NCBI GenBank assembly: GCA_035630195.1
Contig: DASQLD010000205.1
Span: forward strand, 1-35,315
DNA length: 35,315 bases
Reading direction: 5' to 3'
Source of the DNA: DASQDN01 sp035630195
GTDB taxonomy: Bacteria > Acidobacteriota > Terriglobia > Bryobacterales > Bryobacteraceae
The notes beneath the pieces are model-generated. The model searched no databases, was not told the DNA's origin, and saw nothing but the letters and a program-made list of their open reading frames with translations. Below, in pieces: positions 13,657 through 21,136 of the stretch; within the stretch, counting starts at the first letter, position 1; the number at the start of each line of letters is the position of its first letter. Made by a program: the position numbers and the translations under genes.

Positions 13657-16600
13657 TTGCTCAAGCTGAAACGTGTTGAATTGCAAGGGTTTAAATCCTT
13701 TTGTGATCGTTCCGAGATGCGCTTTCATGGCGCTGGTATTTCGGCTGTCGTAGGTCCGAACGGCTGCGGCAAATCGAATCTTAGCGACGCGATCAGTTGG
13801 GTTCTGGGCGAGCAGTCCGCGAAAAGCCTCCGCGGAAGCCGGATGGAAGACGTCATCTTCGCCGGAACCAGGGATCGTAAACCGGTCGGCATGGCCTCGG
13901 TCACGATCACGATGATCGACCCTACGGTTCACGCCGAATTCCCCGCGCAAAGCAACGGGAACGGAAACACCAACGGCAACGGGCACGTCCACGGTAGCGC
14001 CGTTGTCAATAACAAGGAAGAAGAAATCACGATCACCCGGCGGCTCTATCGGTCCGGGGAAAGTGAGTATCTGATCAACGGCCGCACTGCCCGCCTTCGC
14101 GACATCCAGGACCTCTTCATGGGCACCGGCCTCGGTCCAGAAAGTTACGCGATCATCGAACAGGGGCGAATCGGCCAGATTCTCAGTACCAAGCCACAGG
14201 ATCGCCGCGCGGTGATCGAAGAGGCGGCTGGCATTACTCGTTTTAAGACGAAGAAACGCCTCGCCGAAGCCAAGCTCGAATCTGCCAAAAATAACCTGAC
14301 CCGCGTCTTCGACATTCTCGAAGAAGTCGGCCGGCAGGTCAATTCTTTGAAGCGTCAGGCTGCGAAAGCCAAGCGCTACGGGGAACTCAAAACCGAGCAG
14401 GTAGAGCAATTGCGTATCGCTCTCTCCGGCCGCTTCAGGATGCTTGAACGGGAGCTTACCAAGATCGCTCTCGATCTCAATCTGGCGACAAGTGAGTTTC
14501 AGAAGCTTCACACGGAGATTGGCGAAAGCGAGAAACACCATACTTCGCTCCAAGAGCACACGTATGCAATCGAAGCGAAGCTGACCGAAGCACGTAAGGA
14601 ATTATCTGAATTTCGCGTCGAAGCTGAGCGCGTGCGCGGACGCCTGGAATCGCAAGCGCGCCAGATTGCGTCGATCGAGGATCGTCTCAATCGTGGAGAA
14701 ACCGAAACCCAGGATCTTGAGAAGCGTTTCGAGCAGCAGCAACTTGAACTCTCGCAACATACAGATCGCTTGCAGGAAGTCGAGCAACTGGGTCAGCAAT
14801 CGCAGCGCGCGCTTGCGCTCAAATCCGAGGAGCGCGACCGCTCGCAAGGCTTGCTGCGCGATCGTGAGCGAAACATGGAGGGCTCACGGCAACAAGTGTT
14901 GAAGTTGTTGGGAGAAGCTTCCGGGCTAAAGAACCAGCTTGCGCAGATCGATCAGTATCTTGTCGGCATCGATCGCGACGTCGAGCGCATCCAGCGTGAC
15001 GAGGCATCGGCGCATAACGATCGCGAACGTCTAGAAGCTCTCAAGGCGGAGCTCTCGCAGAAACAGTCTGTGCGTCAACTGGAACTGCAAACGACCGTTG
15101 AGCAGCGCCGCAACATAGATGAGGAGCTTTCCACCCGTAAAGCCCGCGCAGGAGAAGCGCGTCGCAAGCTGGAAGAGCTCCGGGCCGAAACATCGCGCCT
15201 GAAAGCCCGCCGCGATTCGCTGGAGGAAGTGTTATCGCATCGCTCGTATACGACCGAATCCGTTAAGAAGCTCTTCAAAGCCGTCGAGAAAGGGCAGACC
15301 GGGGACTTCGCGCCGATCGGTGTTCTCGCCGACTTTGTCGAAGTGGATTCGATTCATGAGCGCGCCGCCGAGGAATTTCTGCATGACGAGCTGGAATACG
15401 TGGTCGTCAAGAACTGGGAACAGGCCGAGCGCGGCATTGGCTACATGCGGTCGGACCTGGAAGGCCGCGCGACTTTCCTCATTCATCCCGAAGAGCCCGA
15501 GTCGATTCCCCAAGCTCAGATCTCGAGCCCTGCAACGGAACCGGGCATTGTCGCCAAATTAAGTGATGTGTTGCGCCTGACCAACGGCCTGAGCGCTGCG
15601 CCGGTGGATCTTCTTCCCCGGCTTTCGCGCTGCTACATCGCCGAGGATCGCGTCAGCGCGCAACGACTTGCAGTTCAATATCCGGACATCTACTTTCTCT
15701 TGCCGGACGGCGTCTGCTATCACGGACACGCCGTCAGCGCCGGCAAAAAGACCGGCAGCGGTCCCCTCGGGCTCAAGCGCGAGCTTCGCGAAGTCACCAC
15801 ACAGCACGCGTCGAAACAGAAGGAGTTCGATCGTACCAAGAGCCTGCTCGAAGATCTCGATCTTGAAATGGGCCAGTTGACGGAAGATCTCGAGCGGCTG
15901 CGCGGCCAACAGCAACGGCAAGAGAAAGATGCGGTTGCTCTCGACCATGAGCTTCGGAAGATGGGAGAAGAGTTTAACCGTGCCGCCTCGCGCCTTTCCG
16001 TTGCCCGCACGGAGTTGCAGCGGCTGGTGCAGGAGCGGGAGCGCTCGGCTGCGCGCCGCGAGCAAAATCTCGCGCTGGTTGCCGAGAAGGAGCAGGCGCG
16101 CGTTCAACAGGAGCAGGCGCTTGCCGAAGCGCGCGCGGCGCTGGATGAATTGCGCCAGGACGTCTCCCGCTTGTCCGAGGAGCACTCCGGACTGCGCGTC
16201 GAACTGGCCGGACTCGAGGAGCGGCGGCGAGCCGAACAATCGGCGCGGCAACGACTCGAGAACCAGATTCGGGAAGTGGCTCATCGCCGCCAGCAACTGA
16301 CCCAAGAAATGGAGCGGTTGGGCCTCGAGAAGGCGCGATTGCTTTCCGACAATATCGAACTCGACAGCCGCGCTTCGGAGCTTGCGAAGCATATTACTGA
16401 TGGGGACGCCGTCGTAACGGACTTGGCCGCGCAGGAAGCAAAGGGTAGAGCGGAACTGGCCGCCGCCGACGAATCGCTGCGCATCTCGCGACAGGAAGTC
16501 CAGGCCGCCTCAGACCGCCGCTCTCATATTGAATTGCAACTCGTCAAAAAGCAGGCCGAGCTCAAGTATCTGGAAGACACCTGCAACAAGCAGCTTGGCT

Positions 16601-17352
16601 GTACGCTGCAGGAAGTTGCCGAAGGAGATGAAACGCTTCTCGACGAAGTCGCTCTCGCGGAGATCGAGCAGCGGTGTCAGGACCTGACTTCCAAGATCGA
16701 CGCGTTAGGACCCGTCAATACGGACGCACTCGAGCAGTTTGAGGAAGCCCAACAGCGCTACGATTTTCTCAGCGCTCAACGGCAGGACCTTCTGGTATCG
16801 ATTCGCGACACCGAGAAGACAATCAACGAAATCGATGTCGAAGCGCGTAAGCGATTCACCGAAGCATTCGACGCGATTAACGATAATTTCCGCGAGATGT
16901 TCAAGACGCTCTTCAATGGCGGCATCGGTGAAATGCGTTTGAGCGATGCGGAGAACGCGATCGAATCCGGGATCGATATTGTCGCTTCGCCGCCGGGCAA
17001 GAAATTGCAGAGCGTGCTTCTGCTCTCCGGCGGGGAACGCGCGCTCACCGCGATGGCGCTTCTCATGGCGATCTTCAAGTATCAGCCCAGTCCGTTCTGC
17101 GTGCTGGATGAAGTTGATGCGCCGCTCGACGAGGCAAATATTGATCGCCTGACACGCTTGTTGAAGGAGATGTCGACGCAGACGCAGTTCGTCGTCATTA
17201 CTCATTCCAAACGTACAATGGAGTCGGCTCAGGCCCTCTACGGTGTCACGATGCAGGAGCCTGGGGTGTCGAAGCTGGTTTCGGTGAAATTCAATCCTCC
17301 TGCGCAGCCTCCCTCACCTGCCGTCATGGAGCCCGAGTTAGTCGCCAACTAA
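13657..17352 (+). CDS. smc: Chromosome segregation protein SMC
   Basis: SMC is a DNA-entrapping ATPase that compacts and segregates chromosomes with ScpA/ScpB, neither of which is in this window. The TTG start at 13657 gives 1231 residues beginning LKLKRVELQGFKSF, the standard SMC opening, with GGGGAG six bases upstream. Walker A GPNGCGKSN is at 33-41. The hinge is near 530-690, flanked by long coiled coils. The signature LSGGERAL is at 1123-1130 and Walker B VLDEVD is near 1149-1154. The N-terminal head carries an unusual Asn/Gly/His-rich insert near 99-113. An open frame extends back to 13546 but is not needed. The head and hinge both look intact, so the protein is probably functional. Confidence 0.96.
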   Translation: MLKLKRVELQGFKSFCDRSEMRFHGAGISAVVGPNGCGKSNLSDAISWVLGEQSAKSLRGSRMEDVIFAGTRDRKPVGMASVTITMIDPTVHAEFPAQSNGNGNTNGNGHVHGSAVVNNKEEEITITRRLYRSGESEYLINGRTARLRDIQDLFMGTGLGPESYAIIEQGRIGQILSTKPQDRRAVIEEAAGITRFKTKKRLAEAKLESAKNNLTRVFDILEEVGRQVNSLKRQAAKAKRYGELKTEQVEQLRIALSGRFRMLERELTKIALDLNLATSEFQKLHTEIGESEKHHTSLQEHTYAIEAKLTEARKELSEFRVEAERVRGRLESQARQIASIEDRLNRGETETQDLEKRFEQQQLELSQHTDRLQEVEQLGQQSQRALALKSEERDRSQGLLRDRERNMEGSRQQVLKLLGEASGLKNQLAQIDQYLVGIDRDVERIQRDEASAHNDRERLEALKAELSQKQSVRQLELQTTVEQRRNIDEELSTRKARAGEARRKLEELRAETSRLKARRDSLEEVLSHRSYTTESVKKLFKAVEKGQTGDFAPIGVLADFVEVDSIHERAAEEFLHDELEYVVVKNWEQAERGIGYMRSDLEGRATFLIHPEEPESIPQAQISSPATEPGIVAKLSDVLRLTNGLSAAPVDLLPRLSRCYIAEDRVSAQRLAVQYPDIYFLLPDGVCYHGHAVSAGKKTGSGPLGLKRELREVTTQHASKQKEFDRTKSLLEDLDLEMGQLTEDLERLRGQQQRQEKDAVALDHELRKMGEEFNRAASRLSVARTELQRLVQERERSAARREQNLALVAEKEQARVQQEQALAEARAALDELRQDVSRLSEEHSGLRVELAGLEERRRAEQSARQRLENQIREVAHRRQQLTQEMERLGLEKARLLSDNIELDSRASELAKHITDGDAVVTDLAAQEAKGRAELAAADESLRISRQEVQAASDRRSHIELQLVKKQAELKYLEDTCNKQLGCTLQEVAEGDETLLDEVALAEIEQRCQDLTSKIDALGPVNTDALEQFEEAQQRYDFLSAQRQDLLVSIRDTEKTINEIDVEARKRFTEAFDAINDNFREMFKTLFNGGIGEMRLSDAENAIESGIDIVASPPGKKLQSVLLLSGGERALTAMALLMAIFKYQPSPFCVLDEVDAPLDEANIDRLTRLLKEMSTQTQFVVITHSKRTMESAQALYGVTMQEPGVSKLVSVKFNPPAQPPSPAVMEPELVAN

Positions 17353-17361
17353 TCGTCGCCA

Positions 17362-17409
17362 GGTCTGGTCATTCGATACTCTAATACGCAGGACAAGAAT
17401 GACCAGACC
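17362..17409. repeat. Perfect 13-bp inverted repeat over the DUF296 gene start
   Basis: GGTCTGGTCATTC (17362-17374) is the exact reverse complement of GAATGACCAGACC (17397-17409), with a 22-base loop. The ATG of the following gene (17399) lies inside the right arm and its AGGA ribosome binding site (17390-17393) lies in the loop. No T-run follows, so this is not an ordinary smc terminator. A translation-controlling hairpin or a repressor operator are the likely readings. Confidence 0.75.
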
Positions 17410-17905
17410 AAATCCATTCCTTTACGCAGTTCTATTCGCCGGAGTTGCCGCCTTTGCTGCCGACCCTCCCGCACCTCGTGTTTTCGGACCATCACAAGTA
17501 CAGGAAGTCTACCGAATCGTCCTCGATCGAGACGCCCTGCTCCTTGAAAGCATCAACGAGGTCATCAAGCAAAAGAACATCCAAGATGGCCACGTGATGA
17601 TCACCGCCGGCTCCGTACAGGAGTGCAACTATCACTACGTCACCTCAACAGCTACTAAGCCCAAAGACGAATTCAAAAATGTCAAAGGCGCGTTCGAAAT
17701 ACTGAACTCAGGCGGAATCATCGCCGACGGCCAGCCGCACATCCACATCACCCTATCAGCCCAGGACAGACCGGCGTTCGGTGGTCATCTCGAAAAGGGA
17801 TGCCGCATTCTGTATCTCGGAGAAGTCACGATCACGAAATACAGCGGTCCTTCCTTAACCCGCAAGCCGAACCAGAACGGCATCACGCTACTCGATGCCA
17901 AATAA
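17399..17905 (+). CDS. Exported PPC/DUF296 domain protein
   Basis: This 168-residue protein has a clear signal peptide (hydrophobic FLYAVLFAGVAAFA, likely cut after AFA near residue 20), then a PPC/DUF296 domain from about 36 to 148. The conserved histidines are present: H114 and H116 in GQPHIHITLS, and H130 in FGGHL, which probably bind metal as in bacterial PPC structures. Bacterial PPC proteins usually lack an export signal and their function is unclear; plant relatives are AT-hook DNA-binding proteins. Export argues against a DNA role here. The start codon lies within a 13-bp inverted repeat. A transglutaminase-like gene follows 42 bases downstream and may be co-transcribed. Confidence 0.87.
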   Translation: MTRPNPFLYAVLFAGVAAFAADPPAPRVFGPSQVQEVYRIVLDRDALLLESINEVIKQKNIQDGHVMITAGSVQECNYHYVTSTATKPKDEFKNVKGAFEILNSGGIIADGQPHIHITLSAQDRPAFGGHLEKGCRILYLGEVTITKYSGPSLTRKPNQNGITLLDAK

Positions 17906-17947
17906 AAATTAGGCCCTACCCGGCCACAGCACAGCTACCATAGGTGT

Positions 17948-20101
17948 ATGGGCGCAACCCCCGAGCCTGGTCTTTCGGCCCGGCCGGCAGTGTATGCCGT
18001 AGAGCAGTTTTTTCAGGTCTCGCTCCTCGGCCTGCTATCGAGCGGCTTCCTCGCGCTCGCCTTCTCCGGATATCTCGACACCCCGACGATAGCGCTCACC
18101 TCGCTTGGCTTGCTTGTGCGGGCGGCGGCCCTCGTCGGCAAGTTTCCGTTCCTGCGATTGCCGGCTTCCATCGCTAACGCTCTGACGCTTGCATACATCG
18201 GCTTCTACCCACTTGACTATATATATGTATCGCAAGATTTCATCCCCGCAACCGTTCACCTCGTTTGTTTCTTGTCTGTCGTACGCCTCCTTTCAGCGCA
18301 CACGAATCGCGATTTTTTCTTTGTAAAGCTGCTCGCGTTTCTCGAACTCGTCGCTGCGACTTTGCTTTCGTCGAACATCAGCTTTTTCGTATTCCTCACG
18401 CTCTTCATCGTATTTGGCGTGGCCACGTTCTGCTGCTCAGAAATTCGCCGATCGAGTCAACGGCCGGGCCGAATCGCGATGGCGAACCTCAGCTTCCACA
18501 GCCGTCTGGCCGCACTGACGGCGATGATGACCATTGCGATCGTTCTCATGACAGGCGGGCTATTCGTTCTGCTGCCGCGCACAGCGCAGGCGGCCTTCCG
18601 ATCAATCGTGCCCGACAAATATCACGTTACGGGCTTCTCGAACGAGATTTCCTTGGGGCAGATCGGCCGCATACAGCAGAGCTCTACCCCGTTGGTACAT
18701 ATCCGGATCGATAACGTGAATCGGCATTTACCGCTGAAATGGCGAGGCGGAGCATTAACCCAGTTCGACGGCCGGCGATGGTACAACCCACCGGCGCTGA
18801 ATCAAACAATCCGAGTCAAAGATGGAATGGCGTTCCTCGCCGACGACGATCAGCGGCGCCGCAAAGGCCAACGGATCGGTTATCACGTGCGCATCGACTC
18901 CATTGAGGCCGATGCGTTGTTCTTTGCCGAAATCCCGGAGGTGATCAACATCGGCCTGCCTCTGCTAGTACGGACCCCGCAGGATTCTTTTCGGACTGGC
19001 TTTGGCTTTGGATCGCCGGCGCAGTATTACGCCAACAGCTTTTTGCCCGAGACCAGCGCTTCTCCATTTCCGGTTCCTTCTTTACCCCGTGCCGTTGTGA
19101 CTGAGCACCTTCTCCTGCCGCCAGTCGATCGGCGGACTATCGATCTGGCGCGTAGCCTCGATAAAGGAGGATCCACAACCGACCGCGCCCTCGTGCTCGA
19201 GCGATATCTCCGAACGAATTTCTCCTACACAACGGATCTGCTCAAAGAAGAAGTAGCCGATCCCCTCGCGCATTTCCTGTTCGAGCGCACAGCGGGTCAC
19301 TGCGAATACTTCGCCTCCGCCATGGCTGTGATGCTGCGCGTTGTTCATATTCCCAGCCGAGTCGTAACAGGCTTCCAAAGCGGAGCGTACAATCCGATCA
19401 CCGGTTGGCATGTGCTGCGCGCCTCCGACGCGCACTCATGGGTTGAAGCTTGGGTTCCGGGACAAGGATGGGTTACCTTCGATCCGACGCCGCCCGGAGG
19501 TTCGCCTTCCGGTAAACCCTGGTCGACCCGCGCGATGTATCTCGACACTGCGGAGATGTTCTGGCAGCGCTGGGTTGTCGACTACGACCTGGAACATCAG
19601 TTGTTCTTGGCTTCACGGTTCGAACGATCAGCGCGTGGCTGGAAGGGATTCTCCACTGACCGTTGGTTGAAGCAACTGACGCCGAAGTGGAATGAAACGC
19701 TGGCCGCAGCGAAATCTGTCGTACCTTTGGTTGGCATAGCGCTGCTAATCGGCGCTGCCGCGTTTCTGCTGCTGCCCGGACTCATTCACCTCTTACGACA
19801 CAGACATCACGCCCGACGCATACGCCAGGGAGGCGCCGGCGCGTCAGACGCTGCCATGCTCTATGGGCAGATGTTGGTGCTATTGCGCAAGAGGGGATAT
19901 GAAAAGCCGGCATGGCTCACACCGGCCGAGTTCGCGCAGGTCATCCCCGATTCGCCGCTGTCTGCTCTCGTAGGCGAATTCACTGGGCTTTACCACGATC
20001 TGCGCTACGGACACAGACCAACTGCCGGAGAACGCATGCTAAGCCTGCTCGAGCAAATGAAGAGCAGCAACGCAGCTTCGCCCGCAGAATTGCGGCACTG
20101 A
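17948..20101 (+). CDS. TgpA-like membrane transglutaminase (DUF3488/transglutaminase)
   Basis: This 717-residue protein has several N-terminal membrane helices (about residues 20-210, the DUF3488-like part). A periplasmic transglutaminase-like domain follows, then another membrane helix near 591-616 and a DUF4129-like C-terminal tail. The catalytic triad is intact: C452 in AGHCEYFAS, H496 in DAHSWVEAW and D512 in TFDPTP. In many bacteria this family is encoded next to MoxR and DUF58; in Pseudomonas aeruginosa TgpA is important for growth. Here it lies about 12 kb from the MoxR/DUF58 genes of this window. Its stop is one base from that of the convergent LysR gene, with no terminator between. 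Confidence 0.93.
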   Translation: MGATPEPGLSARPAVYAVEQFFQVSLLGLLSSGFLALAFSGYLDTPTIALTSLGLLVRAAALVGKFPFLRLPASIANALTLAYIGFYPLDYIYVSQDFIPATVHLVCFLSVVRLLSAHTNRDFFFVKLLAFLELVAATLLSSNISFFVFLTLFIVFGVATFCCSEIRRSSQRPGRIAMANLSFHSRLAALTAMMTIAIVLMTGGLFVLLPRTAQAAFRSIVPDKYHVTGFSNEISLGQIGRIQQSSTPLVHIRIDNVNRHLPLKWRGGALTQFDGRRWYNPPALNQTIRVKDGMAFLADDDQRRRKGQRIGYHVRIDSIEADALFFAEIPEVINIGLPLLVRTPQDSFRTGFGFGSPAQYYANSFLPETSASPFPVPSLPRAVVTEHLLLPPVDRRTIDLARSLDKGGSTTDRALVLERYLRTNFSYTTDLLKEEVADPLAHFLFERTAGHCEYFASAMAVMLRVVHIPSRVVTGFQSGAYNPITGWHVLRASDAHSWVEAWVPGQGWVTFDPTPPGGSPSGKPWSTRAMYLDTAEMFWQRWVVDYDLEHQLFLASRFERSARGWKGFSTDRWLKQLTPKWNETLAAAKSVVPLVGIALLIGAAAFLLLPGLIHLLRHRHHARRIRQGGAGASDAAMLYGQMLVLLRKRGYEKPAWLTPAEFAQVIPDSPLSALVGEFTGLYHDLRYGHRPTAGERMLSLLEQMKSSNAASPAELRH

Positions 20102-20102
20102 T

Positions 20103-21023
20103 TCAGTGGCTCGAAACCAAATTCGGTAAATGCAATGCGTCGGCGGGCTTGTCCTGCAGCAAGTCTAAAAACGCTTGGGCTGCGCGATGAAAACGCTTCT
20201 TCTTGCGGTGAACGATTCCGACCGGCCGGTACAAGCCAGGCTCAGCGAGCGGCGCTGCGCACAATCTTCCGTCGGCCAGCTCGCCTTGCAAAATTCGAGC
20301 CGGTACGATGCTCACACCGGATCCTAAAATCACGGCTTCCTTTATGGTTTGGATATTGTCAAAATGCATCGTCGTGTTCACTTCGACACCATGCATTTTG
20401 AGGTAGCGCCCGATCTCGCGGCTGATCGGCAAATCGTCATCGAAAGTGACAAAATCCACGCCATTTAAATCTTGTGGGTGGATGCGCGAGAGGGAAGCCA
20501 GTGGATGATTTGGAGCGGCCGCCAAGACCATTTCCTCGCGCCGCCACGGTATTACGGCAATCTCCCGCGTGGGCTCGGCGTAGCTCACCAACCCCAAATC
20601 GACACGATCGGAAGCCACTGATTCATAGACCTTTTCCGGCCGGAGATACTGGACTTCGAGCTTTGCCAACGGCAGCCTGCGATGAAACTCCGTCTCAAGC
20701 TCCGACATTTCCGACAATCCGACCGAGTAGATCGCTGCCACGCGAACTGTACCCGCGACTTCGGATTTCAGTTGGTCAAGTGACGCTTGAAACTCGTCGT
20801 TGCGACGCAAAATATCGCGGCACATGTCACTATAAAGTCTTCCTTCGGCTGTCAAAGAGAGCGGCCGTGTCGACCGGTCGAGCAGCATAACTCCTAGAGA
20901 ACGTTCAGCTTCATTCACCTGCTGGCTTGCGGCGGATGGAGTGATTCCATTGATCTCGGCCGCGCGGGAAAGGCTTCTCGTCTGGGCTATATCGCGAAAG
21001 AGCCTTAGCTTATCGAGGGTCAC
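20103..21023 (-). CDS. LysR family transcriptional regulator, probable GltC-type regulator of gltBD
   Basis: This 306-residue regulator has the normal LysR length. An N-terminal winged helix-turn-helix covers about 3-60 (LSRAAEINGITPSAASQQV is the helix-turn-helix core). An effector-binding periplasmic-binding-protein-like domain follows. The GTG start gives the usual LysR opening MTLDKLRLF. It is transcribed divergently from gltB, the same arrangement as gltC-gltAB in Bacillus subtilis, where GltC activates glutamate synthase. A T-N11-A palindrome lies between the genes. Regulation of gltBD is therefore a good inference, but the effector cannot be read from sequence; a different LysR subgroup that happens to be adjacent is possible. 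Confidence 0.9.
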   Translation of the reverse strand: MTLDKLRLFRDIAQTRSLSRAAEINGITPSAASQQVNEAERSLGVMLLDRSTRPLSLTAEGRLYSDMCRDILRRNDEFQASLDQLKSEVAGTVRVAAIYSVGLSEMSELETEFHRRLPLAKLEVQYLRPEKVYESVASDRVDLGLVSYAEPTREIAVIPWRREEMVLAAAPNHPLASLSRIHPQDLNGVDFVTFDDDLPISREIGRYLKMHGVEVNTTMHFDNIQTIKEAVILGSGVSIVPARILQGELADGRLCAAPLAEPGLYRPVGIVHRKKKRFHRAAQAFLDLLQDKPADALHLPNLVSSH

Positions 21024-21031
21024 CAGACGCG

Positions 21032-21061
21032 ATTGTACCTTAAGCAGATCTTAAAAGTAAA
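21032..21061 (-). promoter_or_regulatory. Predicted promoter of the LysR gene
   Basis: On the minus strand, TTTACT (21061-21056) and TACAAT (21037-21032) are 18 bases apart. Transcription would start very near the GTG at 21023, giving a nearly leaderless mRNA. The LysR box lies inside the spacer, as expected for autorepression. Confidence 0.4.
21040..21054. promoter_or_regulatory. Candidate LysR operator box
   Basis: TTAAG-CAGAT-CTTAA is a perfect inverted repeat that contains the T-N11-A pattern of LysR regulators. Its centre is about 66 bases upstream of the predicted gltB transcription start, the usual place of a LysR recognition site. Confidence 0.55.
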
Positions 21062-21076
21062 CAAAGAGTTTTTAGA

Positions 21077-21106
21077 TTGCCTTAACGTGAAGGTGGGTGT
21101 TATACT
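21077..21106 (+). promoter_or_regulatory. Predicted gltB promoter with overlapping inverted repeat
   Basis: TTGCCT (21077-21082) and TATACT (21101-21106) are 18 bases apart. An inverted repeat, GTGAAG (21087-21092) with CTTCAC (21105-21110), overlaps the -10 box and could be a second regulator site. A strong GGAGGG ribosome binding site follows at 21126-21131. Confidence 0.55.
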
Positions 21107-21136
21107 TCACGGTATCCCACACGCCGGAGGGAAAAA

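Noticed and set aside
13474..14559. 361-codon open frame antisense to the start of smc
   Set aside because: The plus strand encodes the SMC head with all motifs; the antisense product resembles nothing known.
18220..18234. A/T-rich run (TATATATATG) as a possible promoter or origin element
   Set aside because: It lies in the middle of the transglutaminase membrane region and encodes Asp-Tyr-Ile-Tyr-Val in frame.
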